This document shows positions 15,442 through 25,600 of a stretch of DNA of 45,158 nucleotides, piece by piece. A model generated the notes under the pieces. That model was not told the DNA's origin. It did not search any database and was given only the letters and a program-made list of their open reading frames with translations. Position 1 is the stretch's first letter. Each line of letters begins with the position of its first letter. The stretch lies in assembly GCA_014803575.1 (NCBI GenBank), contig JAAVBO010000018.1, positions 1-45,158 of the forward strand, in the 5' to 3' direction. This stretch comes from a bacterium (lineage in GTDB: Bacteria > Pseudomonadota > Alphaproteobacteria > Rs-D84 > CACZYB01). A program made the position numbers and the translations under genes.

Positions 15442-17430
15442 TTATTTATAACCTATTTTTTTTAAAAAATAATCAAATGCGATTTTTTGTCTTGGAGTAG
15501 AATAATAAGCTGATAAATCGTTAATAAATTGTTTCATCTCTAATGAATCAATTTTATTTTCAAAAATTTGATTATAATACGTTTTTAAGCCATCTAAAAA
15601 ATGTTTCTTAATAATTTCTTTATGGTTATAAGATTCAAAATCTATAGTTAATAATATTTTAGGATTTTTATAAATTAAATCACTAAAATCTGATATAAAT
15701 TCTTGCAATATATGTATAATATTACCTGAAAAATCATGTATATTTATAAAATTATTATCCAAATCTCTCAATTCTTCCTTAAAAAAATTAAATACATTAT
15801 TTTCTCTGTATATGTTTATTTCATTATATATTAATTCTGAAATTTCTTTTATATTAGAAACTCCAAGCGTCCAAAATGATAAACCTATACATTTATAAAA
15901 AGTTGTATAATACTTATTAAGTATACTTTTTGTAATATCTACAAAATGTTGTGTATAAACATTAATCTCTTTTGTTGCTACTGCACATAAATTAATAAAT
16001 GCTTGAATATAATTTTCAAAATTTTCATTCAAACATTCTATTTGCTCACTACATTCCATAAGATTATTTTTAATCTTTTCAAATAATCCCTCATCTAGTA
16101 TCTCATTAGGTAAATGTCCTTGGATACAATATCTATTTAAAATTTGAAGTTTATTTTTATAAAATTCATTTTTTATAATTTTATCATTTATATTATTTAT
16201 TTTATCTTCAATGTTTATTGCATTAATTGTATATTCATTAAAAGTGTGTCCTTTTTTTAATTCTTCTTCTGTTAAGGAATCATAAATATATTTTTTAATT
16301 GTTACATCAATAATATGTTCAATATCACTATCTAAAATGAATATTTGCTCCTTATCTACATCTAATATATTATTTATTTCATCTTCAAAATTATTACAAA
16401 GCCAATAAATATTTTCATTAGATAATAAATTATTACTAAAAAGACGTTTAATATCATCAATACATCTTAAAATAAGTCTTAAATTCTTTGTAATAGGCTT
16501 TTCTCCAATACCATTAAAGTCTATATGAGGTTTTAATCCATCAATAACAAATTGCTTAACTTTCTTATTTTTAATTTGTTCTACAATATCATTAAATATG
16601 TCTTCTGTAATAGTAAGCTCACTTTCTTCATAATCTACTAATTTTTCCTTATATAAATTATAATTCTCTTTATTAAGATGTTCTTCATCACCAATCAATA
16701 AAATATTAAAACCGTGAATATATTTCAAATCTGCAATAAATCCCATTATGTCTTTAATTTTACAATCATCAGATATTCTTTCCAAATCATCAAATATAAA
16801 AATATTACAATATGGATTAAACAATTCTCCTATTTCTGATTTATTCATAGGGATTCCAGTACCTAAAAATTTATTAGACAATCCAAATAATATAGTTTTT
16901 ATGAAATCTAGTTTCATAAATTTAAAGATTAACCATAGAATACCTCCAAATAACAATATATAAAAAGGAGTAAAAAATTTAATAATAATTTTATGATTAA
17001 AGGCAATTGCTAAATCAACTCCATAAGTACAAAAAATTAAAACACAAATAACTGGAATAAATAATACTAAAAATACTTTATATTTGTAATTTAAATAATT
17101 ATTGATTAACTTTGTTTTTAACTCATCAACTGTCTTTATTCCAAACAAAGAAATATATACACAACGATAACCTTTATTTTTAAAAATGGGTTGTAAATTA
17201 TGTTTAAATCTATAAGTTTTTCCACTTCCCCAAGGAGAATTTATTAAAACACATTTGCCCTTTATTTCAACATCTTTTATTTTGTTAAAAATAAGTTTAA
17301 AACAACCAATAACACAGCTATTTAATAGATATTTACATCCATTTAATAAATATATACATACTTGATATAACCAGTTAGACTTATCATATTTTTTACTTAG
17401 ATTATTTCTTACTATTTCAATAATATCCAT
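15442..17430 (-). CDS. KAP-family P-loop NTPase with transmembrane insert (KAP1)
   Basis: 662 residues. Walker A is SPWGSGKT (65-72) and Walker B is IFIFDDLERIS (210-220), followed by a LLIGDEEHLNK strand. Between the two motifs lie two membrane spans (about 119-135 and 152-171), the hallmark of the KAP NTPase family, which places the ATPase on the cytoplasmic face. An extra N-terminal extension with a hydrophobic stretch (21-47) precedes it. The long C-terminal part is helical without enzymatic motif. It has the same architecture as KAP2 (17952-19703), including C-terminal similarity around NPKILLTIDF versus NPDVLLNINF. Upstream lies copy A of a duplicated regulatory region. Confidence 0.85.
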   Translation of the reverse strand: MDIIEIVRNNLSKKYDKSNWLYQVCIYLLNGCKYLLNSCVIGCFKLIFNKIKDVEIKGKCVLINSPWGSGKTYRFKHNLQPIFKNKGYRCVYISLFGIKTVDELKTKLINNYLNYKYKVFLVLFIPVICVLIFCTYGVDLAIAFNHKIIIKFFTPFYILLFGGILWLIFKFMKLDFIKTILFGLSNKFLGTGIPMNKSEIGELFNPYCNIFIFDDLERISDDCKIKDIMGFIADLKYIHGFNILLIGDEEHLNKENYNLYKEKLVDYEESELTITEDIFNDIVEQIKNKKVKQFVIDGLKPHIDFNGIGEKPITKNLRLILRCIDDIKRLFSNNLLSNENIYWLCNNFEDEINNILDVDKEQIFILDSDIEHIIDVTIKKYIYDSLTEEELKKGHTFNEYTINAINIEDKINNINDKIIKNEFYKNKLQILNRYCIQGHLPNEILDEGLFEKIKNNLMECSEQIECLNENFENYIQAFINLCAVATKEINVYTQHFVDITKSILNKYYTTFYKCIGLSFWTLGVSNIKEISELIYNEINIYRENNVFNFFKEELRDLDNNFINIHDFSGNIIHILQEFISDFSDLIYKNPKILLTIDFESYNHKEIIKKHFLDGLKTYYNQIFENKIDSLEMKQFINDLSAYYSTPRQKIAFDYFLKKIGYK

Positions 17431-17556
17431 TTTAAATTCCTTGTTTTTAGGAAATTATACAATATAGGTAATCAAAAAAGCAAGGAACAATCTTTAAATA
17501 CCTAGTCTCAAAATCTATAGTTTGTTATTTTCTATAATATAGTAATTATTACAAAT

Positions 17557-17781
17557 ATATACCATTTTCATACCATATTTGACCTTTTATTACCTGTTAG
17601 CTACCTTTTGCAACCACTTTGAGACTACTCCACAATCAGCAAGCAAATATGCGTTTTATAGAAAATAGTTGAATATAACATATTGAAAAGACAGAATAAA
17701 ACTTGAATTTATTTTTTGACTTTTAAGTCTGTTTACCCTAATTATGCAACCATTTAGAATTTTTTGGAACCAAATACCAAC
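17557..17781 (-). repeat. Duplicated upstream region, copy A (in front of KAP1)
   Basis: Two blocks match copy B (20911-21122). Block 17557-17629 has 65 of 73 bases identical. Block 17703-17781 is identical over all 79 bases. The linker between them diverges but keeps TATAACATATTGAAAAGACA-like DNA. It lies upstream of KAP1 on the minus strand. A GACTT-TT-AAGTC palindrome sits in the perfect block. The remainder of the 521-bp gap (17431-17951) shows no gene; it holds the hairpin below and AT-rich DNA. Confidence 0.8.
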
Positions 17782-17817
17782 ATGTTTGATATTTTTTATA
17801 CCTTATATCAACATGTT
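17779..17817. promoter_or_regulatory. Inverted repeat at the end of copy A
   Basis: AACATGTTTGATAT (17779-17792) pairs with ATATCAACATGTT (17805-17817) with one bulged base. It begins where the perfect 79-bp repeat ends. Copy B has a different-sequence hairpin at the same place. Confidence 0.55.
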
Positions 17818-17951
17818 AAACTACCATTTCAATAAAAAGTATTTAGATAGTCATTTTTATCTGTGTTTTTATTATTTGCCATTTTTACTCCTATTTATAT
17901 AGGTAGGAATTGTTTAAAATTTTTCAATATTCTATTATCGGAAACTTTCTG

Positions 17952-19703
17952 TCAATTTAGATCAAGAGTATCTCTTATTTGTTGTAATACCTGAGTATTA
18001 TTTATATCATCCTTTGATAGATGGTTAAATACATAGGCTATAAAAGGTCGATAGTTGTTGAAATTAATATTTAATAACACATCAGGATTATATTTTAATA
18101 TCATTTTAAACATTTTAAAATTATCACTAAATAAATATATATCAAAAGCCTTATTTGTTTCATTTAATTCATTTATAAACCAAGACAATATATCATTAGA
18201 TTTTACAAATGTTATCAATCTATTATCTATCATATCTGTGTTTATCTTTGGATCTATGTTACCATGTATATGTACTAAATCAGAAGCAGTTCCTTTTTTA
18301 AACCAAATATCAGATATTTTTATCAACCATTTTTCATTTTCTTTAATATATTTGTCTCCACAATATAAAAAGAAAGTTAAAATTAACCTACATTCATTAA
18401 AAGAACTTATTTGATCTTTACAATTTATAATTTCTTTTATTATCCTATAACAATCTTCTTTATTTTTATAAATAAAACATATATCTAAAATTAAAGATAA
18501 CTTTGTTTCTTCAAATTTTTCTTCTATATATCTATCATCAACAATAGATAAATTAGACCATTTTATTGTATTTTCTAAAATATTGGTAAATTTATTTTTA
18601 TCAAATTTTATTATATTTTCTTTTAAATCATCTATATGTTTAATATATAGGTTAAAATGGAATTGTAAATTAGCTAAAAATCCATAGGTACAAAGTTTAT
18701 TATTTTTATCTGCATTTAGTATAGAATCAATATTATGTTCTATAATAGATACATTATCTTTTTTTAATTTCATATAAACTTTTTTAACTATATCAATAAA
18801 AAGTATAATGATTCTTAGATTATTAGTCTGATCAGTTGATGACTTCGTAGAAATCGTGCAAGTAGGTTTTACTAAACGATCATATAAATTTTTAAGCTCA
18901 ACATTATCTGTTTTAGTTAATTGCTCATATATTTCTGGATTGTAGGTCATATTATATTTATCAATACACATTTTTTCCTTATAATATGTATATTTGTTGT
19001 AATTTCTGTTCAATTCTTCTTCATTAGCTATAATTATTATATTAAAACCTTCGTTTTCCCTTAATTCATTTATAAAACCTAAAATTTCTCGTATATCAGT
19101 AGTATCCGATATTCTTTCCAAATCATCAAAAATAAACAATGTATTTTTACTTTCAAATAAATTATTTACATTTACTTTATTTAAAGATAGTCCACTTCCA
19201 AGACATTTATTATATAAAGCTAATAATAAATTATTTAATGGGAACCATTTACTAACAACATTCAAAAAAATATATATAGAAAAAATATAAAATAATTTAG
19301 TTAATAAATGAAAAGGAAACCAAATAAACATATAGTCTTTATCAAAAAGAGGAATAGTTATATTAAATATAACAAATTGCTTCGTACAAAAAATAAGAAA
19401 AAACAAATAAGTAATATCAAATATCATAAATAGATAAAATAGGCATTTACCTATTTTACTTAATAGTTCTAATTTATTATTCATGTAAAAATCTATAATC
19501 TGATTTTTGATTTCTTCTTTATTTTTTATACCAAACAAAGAAATCTTAACTATATTTTTAAAATATTTTTTTATTTTGGGACATATATTATGTTCTACAT
19601 AATACGTTTTTCCAATACCCCATGGACCTTCAATCATACATATTTTTGGAGTATTGCTCTCTACTTTGTTGTCATTCTTAATTAGTTCCACTATATCTAT
19701 CAT
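17952..19703 (-). CDS. KAP-family P-loop NTPase with transmembrane insert (KAP2)
   Basis: 583 residues. Walker A GPWGIGKT (26-33) and Walker B LFIFDDLERIS (189-199) flank two membrane spans (about 87-105 and 128-150), as in KAP1; an IIIIANEEEL strand follows. It lacks the N-terminal extension of KAP1 but shares the SLFGIK segment after Walker A and the C-terminal helical region. It is the third gene of a minus-strand run behind the GIY-YIG and membrane-anchored wHTH-like genes, 53 bp after the latter. KAP NTPases are recurrent in antiphage islands, where the ATPase is thought to sense or transmit a signal at the membrane. Confidence 0.85.
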   Translation of the reverse strand: MIDIVELIKNDNKVESNTPKICMIEGPWGIGKTYYVEHNICPKIKKYFKNIVKISLFGIKNKEEIKNQIIDFYMNNKLELLSKIGKCLFYLFMIFDITYLFFLIFCTKQFVIFNITIPLFDKDYMFIWFPFHLLTKLFYIFSIYIFLNVVSKWFPLNNLLLALYNKCLGSGLSLNKVNVNNLFESKNTLFIFDDLERISDTTDIREILGFINELRENEGFNIIIIANEEELNRNYNKYTYYKEKMCIDKYNMTYNPEIYEQLTKTDNVELKNLYDRLVKPTCTISTKSSTDQTNNLRIIILFIDIVKKVYMKLKKDNVSIIEHNIDSILNADKNNKLCTYGFLANLQFHFNLYIKHIDDLKENIIKFDKNKFTNILENTIKWSNLSIVDDRYIEEKFEETKLSLILDICFIYKNKEDCYRIIKEIINCKDQISSFNECRLILTFFLYCGDKYIKENEKWLIKISDIWFKKGTASDLVHIHGNIDPKINTDMIDNRLITFVKSNDILSWFINELNETNKAFDIYLFSDNFKMFKMILKYNPDVLLNINFNNYRPFIAYVFNHLSKDDINNTQVLQQIRDTLDLN

Positions 19704-19756
19704 TTTAATTTTATTAGTTTTTAATTTCTTAAAATTTATAAAAAAGAAAACTTTAA

Positions 19757-20206
19757 TTATTTTTTTATATTTATATTATTTGTATTTTTCAATTCGGTTT
19801 TAACTATTGTTTGAATTTTTGTTTCATTTGGGAAATAGTAATTTAAAACAGAGATAATTAAACCTATGACAGCTATTAATGTTGTAATTGCCCATTTAAA
19901 ATTTTCGAACTTGTTTTTACTTATTTCTTCCAGATATTTTCGACCTATATTAGTCAATTTATAATCATCATGAAATGTATTCAATTTAGTAGGTATTTGA
20001 CATATATATTCTTTATCAAGAGCATTTTGTAATAATTGTTTAATCTTGTTATCATTAAACTCTTTTATATATTTTTTCAAATCGTTTAAATTCTTACCAT
20101 CTACATATTTGTGTAATCCCTCAATACTATAAAAATCAAATGTTTTATATTCTCCATTTCCTTCATACTCTGACATAAACTTTAATAATTTATCCGATTT
20201 TTTCAT
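19757..20206 (-). CDS. Membrane-anchored protein with winged-helix-like N-terminus
   Basis: 149 residues. The N-terminal 100 residues are helical with a LTNIGRKYLEEI segment typical of the last part of winged-helix domains. One membrane span lies at about 105-127 (WAITTLIAVIGLIISVLNYYF), followed by a short polar tail with repeated Asn. It overlaps the GIY-YIG gene by 4 bp, so expression is coupled. KAP2 is downstream. The tail resembles that of the 69-residue protein at 13349-13558 in composition. Function unknown; it may anchor the GIY-YIG protein or a complex at the membrane. Confidence 0.6.
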   Translation of the reverse strand: MKKSDKLLKFMSEYEGNGEYKTFDFYSIEGLHKYVDGKNLNDLKKYIKEFNDNKIKQLLQNALDKEYICQIPTKLNTFHDDYKLTNIGRKYLEEISKNKFENFKWAITTLIAVIGLIISVLNYYFPNETKIQTIVKTELKNTNNINIKK

Positions 20207-20832
20207 TCTTTTTCCTCATTTTCCTCTTCAAGTCTTAGTCTTCTATCAGCTAAAACCTCGCCTTCGTATTCAAAATATGCTGGACCTTGAACAGATTTCC
20301 AATGATAACCTAACTCTTCAATTAATTTCTGAGCAAGAGCGGACAAACTATACTCCTCTCCCTCATATTCAACTTTTTTATCAGAAATAACTTTTGCTAT
20401 TTTATTTTCATCACGAGTAAATGTAATTTCTGCACCTACCGGAATATTCGCACTTGAAAAAGTAAACGGAGTACGCAAACTTTTTTCAACTTTAGCATTT
20501 TCAAAAGTGCTACCATCTTCATCAATCATATCATTATTTCCAAATTGAACTTCTCTGCCTCCTATAGCTTTAAGCATAGAGACAGCACGTTCCGGAGATA
20601 AAGTAAAAAACTCTCTATTTTTCCTTACTCTGTGATCAGAAAAGGCATCATGTATAAGTTTTTCCTTGATATCATAATCTTCAACTTCTATTGCATAATG
20701 GCAACGAAAAGGAAGTGGGATTCCAGTAGTATCAAGCTCTCTCATCCTTCTTTTGATATCAGTTGTAATCCCAATTTTTATAACGCTGGGCATTGCATCG
20801 TTTGTAAAAATATAAATAATTCCCTTTGACAT
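20203..20832 (-). CDS. GIY-YIG nuclease (T5orf172 type) with DUF4357 domain
   Basis: 209 residues. N-terminal GIY-YIG-like domain of the T5orf172 subgroup (IYIFTNDAM, then IKIGITTDIKRRMREL with the conserved Arg in the helix, about 6-100, and EFFTLS near 96-101). C-terminal DUF4357 (about 120-195; IPVGAEITFTRDENKIAKVI, YSLSALAQKLIEELG). The domain pair is known from restriction-associated and mobile-element genes. It is the first gene of a three-gene minus-strand run with the wHTH-like membrane protein and KAP2. Promoter and SD (AAAAGGA) are visible. DNA cleavage is inferred from the fold. Confidence 0.8.
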   Translation of the reverse strand: MSKGIIYIFTNDAMPSVIKIGITTDIKRRMRELDTTGIPLPFRCHYAIEVEDYDIKEKLIHDAFSDHRVRKNREFFTLSPERAVSMLKAIGGREVQFGNNDMIDEDGSTFENAKVEKSLRTPFTFSSANIPVGAEITFTRDENKIAKVISDKKVEYEGEEYSLSALAQKLIEELGYHWKSVQGPAYFEYEGEVLADRRLRLEEENEEKE

Positions 20833-20861
20833 TTTATTTTCCTTTTATTGATTATATGAAG

Positions 20862-20906
20862 ATATTCTATTTTATATTTTGTTTATTTACAATATTTTAT
20901 TTCCTT
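20862..20906 (-). repeat. 45-bp promoter repeat, copy 2
   Basis: Identical to 14462-14506. On the minus strand it carries TTGTAA (20892-20887), a 17-base spacer and TAGAAT (20869-20864), 30-60 bp upstream of the GIY-YIG start. Confidence 0.75.
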
Positions 20907-20910
20907 CAAA

Positions 20911-21122
20911 ATATACCATTTCTACACTATATTTGACCTTTTATTACCAGTTAGCCATCTTTTGCAACCACTTTGAGATTACTTGTAACTGGTAAATAAA
21001 GTATTTTTTTATTAAGTATAACATATTAAAAAGACAGAAAAATTTGAATTTATTTTTTGACTTTTAAGTCTGTTTACCCTAATTATGCAACCATTTAGAA
21101 TTTTTTGGAACCAAATACCAAC
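20911..21122 (-). repeat. Duplicated upstream region, copy B (in front of the GIY-YIG/KAP2 operon)
   Basis: Counterpart of copy A: 20911-20983 is the 89% block and 21044-21122 the perfect 79-base block. In this copy ttaccagtta (20944-20953) pairs exactly with taactggtaa (20986-20995) around a conserved loop, a pairing not kept in copy A. The 414-bp gap 20833-21246 contains no gene; it holds the 45-bp repeat, copy B, the hairpin at 21124-21151 and the KAP3 promoter. Confidence 0.8.
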
Positions 21123-21123
21123 C

Positions 21124-21151
21124 TATTTGATGGTTTCTACATCATCAAATA
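21124..21151. promoter_or_regulatory. Inverted repeat at the end of copy B
   Basis: TATTTGATG (21124-21132) pairs perfectly with CATCAAATA (21143-21151). It lies directly after the perfect repeat block, as does the hairpin of copy A, but the arms differ in sequence. Confidence 0.55.
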
Positions 21152-21184
21152 AAGTTCTATACTAAAAAATCTTTAAATCCCATA

Positions 21185-21213
21185 TTGAAATTTAAGGACA
21201 TGTTTCTTATATA
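21185..21213 (+). promoter_or_regulatory. Promoter of the soluble KAP NTPase gene
   Basis: TTGAAA (21185-21190), 17 bases, TATATA (21208-21213), followed by AGAAGGA and the ATG at 21247. Confidence 0.55.
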
Positions 21214-21246
21214 ATAATATAAATTGAATTAAGAGAAGGATTTGCA

Positions 21247-22575
21247 ATGAAAGACAAAGCTAATTTTTATAAATTATCAAAAGAAGAGCAAGAAAATATA
21301 GAAAATTTGTGGGAAGATGCATCTCCGGATGTAAAGACATTTGCTGATAATCTAACGGAAGAAATCAAATCATCCGATACTCCTTTTGTTTTGGGAATAG
21401 ATGGAGGTTATGGGACTGGTAAAACCTACTTTGCAACACGATTTTCCGAACACTTAAAAAGAAATAATATAAATACAATATATTGCAGTGTGTGGGAAAA
21501 TGATTATCTTGAAAATCCATTCATTGCTATATCGAAAGAAATTGTAAAATATACTAAGAATAATAATTTAACAGAAAAAATTAAAAAGTTATTCACTTCT
21601 ATCTGTAATGGAGTGTCCATTTCTGTTGGAATACCCAAAGTCGGAGATATATCCATAAATCCTTCAGATATTATAAAATCTTGGCAAGATGAGAAAAATG
21701 AAATTATTGAGTTCAAAAAAGCATTTGCAAACTTTATAGATAAACTTACAAACAAAAAGCTTGTTTTAATAATTGATGAGCTTGACAGATGCAAACCTGA
21801 TTTTGCTGTTAAAACATTGGAAATATTAAAACACTTCTTTGATATAGAAGGGCTATTTGTAATTTTAATGATAAATAAATCTAGGTTGGAAGAACATATC
21901 AATGCCTACTATAATATACAAAAAGATAATAAAAATGGAGAAGAATATCTTCAAAAATTTATAAACAGATACGAGCATATACCGAATATGAATTATGAGG
22001 TTGTTATCAATGATTCTTTAACAGTTGATAGTCTAAAACCAGCTATTGATAACGGAAATATTACACAAGATGACGGAGTGTTTTATAGTTTTAAAGAACT
22101 TAAAAATTATTTAATAACAGCTTGTTCCGATGCAAGATTAACATACCGAGAAAGCCAAGAGCTTTGCCAGAAATGTATAGATTTTTGTAACAATTACAAT
22201 GAACTCATAAGATGTAGATTTTTACCATATATTTTGATAAAGGATAGATTAACAGATAAAATCATTTTTAAAGATTGTAAAAAGTATATAACTGAGAAAA
22301 AACAAGAAATTATTGGTTTATTAAACAGAGGGTATTTTACAGGAGCTCCTAGTTTACCTATATGGTCTGTAATTGAAAATAAATATAAATCATTAACTTA
22401 TATTGATGATTGGGGTGAGGAAAAGTTAATATCTACTATGCTTAGAGAAACATATGATAGAATAACAGAAATATACAACGAATTAAAATTATATGGCCCT
22501 GATGATAATGATGAAGAAAGATTACAAAAATATGAAACCATAGCAAAAGATTTTAACAAATTATATGAAAAATAG
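21247..22575 (+). CDS. Soluble KAP-family P-loop NTPase (KAP3)
   Basis: 442 residues. Walker A GGYGTGKT (53-60) and Walker B LVLIIDELDRCKP (172-184) with the DELDRC signature of KAP NTPases, then a VILMINKSRLEEHI strand-helix. No membrane span lies between the motifs, unlike KAP1 and KAP2, and the family resemblance is closer to the KAP ATPases that occur as single proteins or with partner genes in antiphage loci. The C-terminal 230 residues are helical. It is transcribed divergently from the GIY-YIG operon and convergently with the 1096-residue gene, from which it is separated by 110 bp. Confidence 0.85.
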   Translation: MKDKANFYKLSKEEQENIENLWEDASPDVKTFADNLTEEIKSSDTPFVLGIDGGYGTGKTYFATRFSEHLKRNNINTIYCSVWENDYLENPFIAISKEIVKYTKNNNLTEKIKKLFTSICNGVSISVGIPKVGDISINPSDIIKSWQDEKNEIIEFKKAFANFIDKLTNKKLVLIIDELDRCKPDFAVKTLEILKHFFDIEGLFVILMINKSRLEEHINAYYNIQKDNKNGEEYLQKFINRYEHIPNMNYEVVINDSLTVDSLKPAIDNGNITQDDGVFYSFKELKNYLITACSDARLTYRESQELCQKCIDFCNNYNELIRCRFLPYILIKDRLTDKIIFKDCKKYITEKKQEIIGLLNRGYFTGAPSLPIWSVIENKYKSLTYIDDWGEEKLISTMLRETYDRITEIYNELKLYGPDDNDEERLQKYETIAKDFNKLYEK

Positions 22576-22685
22576 ATAAATTTATACAAGACTATATATA
22601 GATAAAGAAATTAGCTTATATGATATATAGAAACTTATATTTTTCTTCAATGGATGAATAATTTACTTTACAAATATATATTTTA

Positions 22686-25600
22686 TTATTCAAAATAATA
22701 TTTTAACTTATCTATCCAGTTTTGATTTTCTGTTTGTAATAAAAATTCAGTCAAAAAATTATCCTTTTCTTTTTTTAATTCCTGAGATACATTATTTTGT
22801 TTAATGTATTTAACAACATCAATTATTATATTCCCATATGATAATTTAAAGTCTCTAGAATTTAATGATAATTTTTTCATTATATTAAATACTTGTATTG
22901 TATATAATGATAAGTCCTCTAATAATATTTCCCATTTTCCATATTCATCAAAATTTATATTAAACTTTTCTGATAGATCAATTAGTTGATTTAAACACCA
23001 TTCATGATTAAATTTACCATTTTGATACCAATATTGAAATCCATTTAGTTCTTTAACATTTATATTATCAGATTGTATTATAGTAAGTTTATATTTTTCC
23101 CAGAAATCAATAAATCTATTAATTTCTTTTTTTGTTATATCTTCATCGTTTTTATAAAATGCTATTTGTAAAATAAATTCTTTTCTTAAAATTGTATTCT
23201 TTTCCAATTTCAATAAAACTTTAATAATTTCACTAGAAGTATCAATTAAACCATAAGCAAAGTAATTAACTAAATGTTTAGCCATTACTCCACATAAATG
23301 AGATTCTTTATCTAACAGATTATTTGTTATAATATAAGTATATTTATTTCTTAATATATCCCACAATTTAAGAGATGTTTGGAAATGTTGTAATATTGGT
23401 GTAAAAGATGTAAGTAAAATATCTTCTTTTTCTTTGTTTTCTGGAAAAATATCATTTATATGTTTATTAACCCATTCAGGGATAGTTTTATATAATAAAT
23501 GAAATTTAATTCCAAAGATAGCGTACATTTCTAAATAAGTTTGTTTTGATAATATATCATCAAATAAAGGTATAACTTCATTAATATTCCTATTATTTAT
23601 AGTTTTCCAATAAGTATAAAATATCAAACATTCTAATATTTTCCCAAAATCTGAATTTATAGCATAAAAATCAATATCATTATCTTTTGAATATTTACTA
23701 TTTCTTTCATCTAATTTATTATCCTTTTGCAAAACTAAAACTTTTAATATTTTGAATATTTTATTTAAATATTTATCAGATAACTCTTTATTGTTATCAA
23801 CATTATAAAATAATTTGCATACTAATTCTATAAAGGAGATTTGAGCATCCTTCCAAGAAATTTCTATTTCTTCAACAGGGATATCAGTTTTTCTTTTCTG
23901 TTTAAATATCCAATAACCTAAATTTATTACTTTTTCCAATTCATGTAATGTTAATTCAACTTTTTGTAATCCATTAAAAATATAGTTTATATAAATGGGT
24001 TTAGATAAAGATTTAAATTTATTTAAAGAATTTGTATATTTTTTATGATTTTGTATAACATCAGTTTGAACAGTAGATGCTAAGCCAATATAAGAAAAAG
24101 CCTCAAAATCAAATTCATTAGCTGTAAATGTATTTAAATAATTTATTAATTGTTTAATTGACATATTTTTTATTGTATCAGCATCTATCGGAGATGAACA
24201 TTCCAATGATCTTTCACTCATATAATTACCAAATTTATCAGATTCTTCAAATTGTTTATCTGTTAAATAATCTTTAAATTGTTTTTTCTGTGTATTATTT
24301 AAATATTGTTTTATTGGTAATAATTTTCTAACTTTCCAATGATATACAAAAGAGGTATTCTCTTTATATTTTTCATTATTAGGACCGTTGTTAATATATG
24401 ATAGTATTTTATTTTGAATCTTTGCTGATAATTTATTGAATTTTTCATTTATTAATAAACTATATTCATGTTTATAGTTTGGATTTTCAAAGAAATTATA
24501 TTCTGTCAGATATTCTTCTAATACTTTTTTATCAAAACTATTTGAAACTCTAAGTAAATATAACATAATCCTGTTAAAAAATACAAACTTTTTATTGTTT
24601 AATAACTGTAATAGTTTATATGTTTTAGTTTTATCGTTTATATTTAAAATATTTTCTGATATATCTCGTATAACAGAAATAAATGAATATAAAATATTTT
24701 TATTATGTTCATCTTGGGTATGATACTCTATAGCTGCCCTTTGAGAAATATATGTATATAATTGATAAGATTGTTGTTGTTCCTCAGACAGATTTAAAAT
24801 CATATTTGTATACATATTACATAATTTTTCAAACAAACTTAAAGAATCAGGAAAATATTTTAAAGCTATCCGTGCTATTCTGTCATACTCATAAATATTT
24901 GTACTATTTGTTCCAAATTTACTTATCTCAATAAAATCTTCTCTTTTAATATTGAAAAAAATATCTTCATAAATTTCAATGTGTAATATTAATAATTCGT
25001 AAATAATATCTTCAGCTATATCATATTTACCTAATTCATTTAATCTGCTAATAAGTTTTTCCAACTCTTCATAATTATAAAATATTATATTGTTGTTATA
25101 TTTTAACCAATTTAAAAATAATTCAGCAATTTTTATAAATTCTTTATTTTTAAGTTCCAAACCTATATTAAATACTATTGTATATATAAGTTGCTCAGGA
25201 ATAGATGATTTATTATGAACATCATTAAATATTGTTGAAAATATTGACATTAGCTTTTTAGATTTTACATTTGCTATTCTTTTTAAATAAGGAAATGCTG
25301 GCCAAAATATATTTCTAAATCCACTTTCAGAATCTTGGTATTCCCATAACAATAATTTTGAATCTACTAATTTATTAAAACTAATATTATCAGCATTATT
25401 ATATTTATTGAAAAAATTAAATAATATAGACTTATCAAGTTTTTTTAAAGTGTCAATATCTCTATCTTTTAATTGTCTTTGATTCAATAAATTATCACAA
25501 CAATCTATTTTATCAAGCATAACATTTTTATGAATTAATAACATCATAAATTTATGAAATTTATTCATATAAAAGTCTAAGTTTTCATCAGAACAGAAAC

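Noticed and set aside
17557-21151. CRISPR or retron interpretation of the duplicated noncoding regions
   Set aside because: Only two copies exist, 3.3 kb apart, and there is no cas gene or reverse transcriptase in the window.
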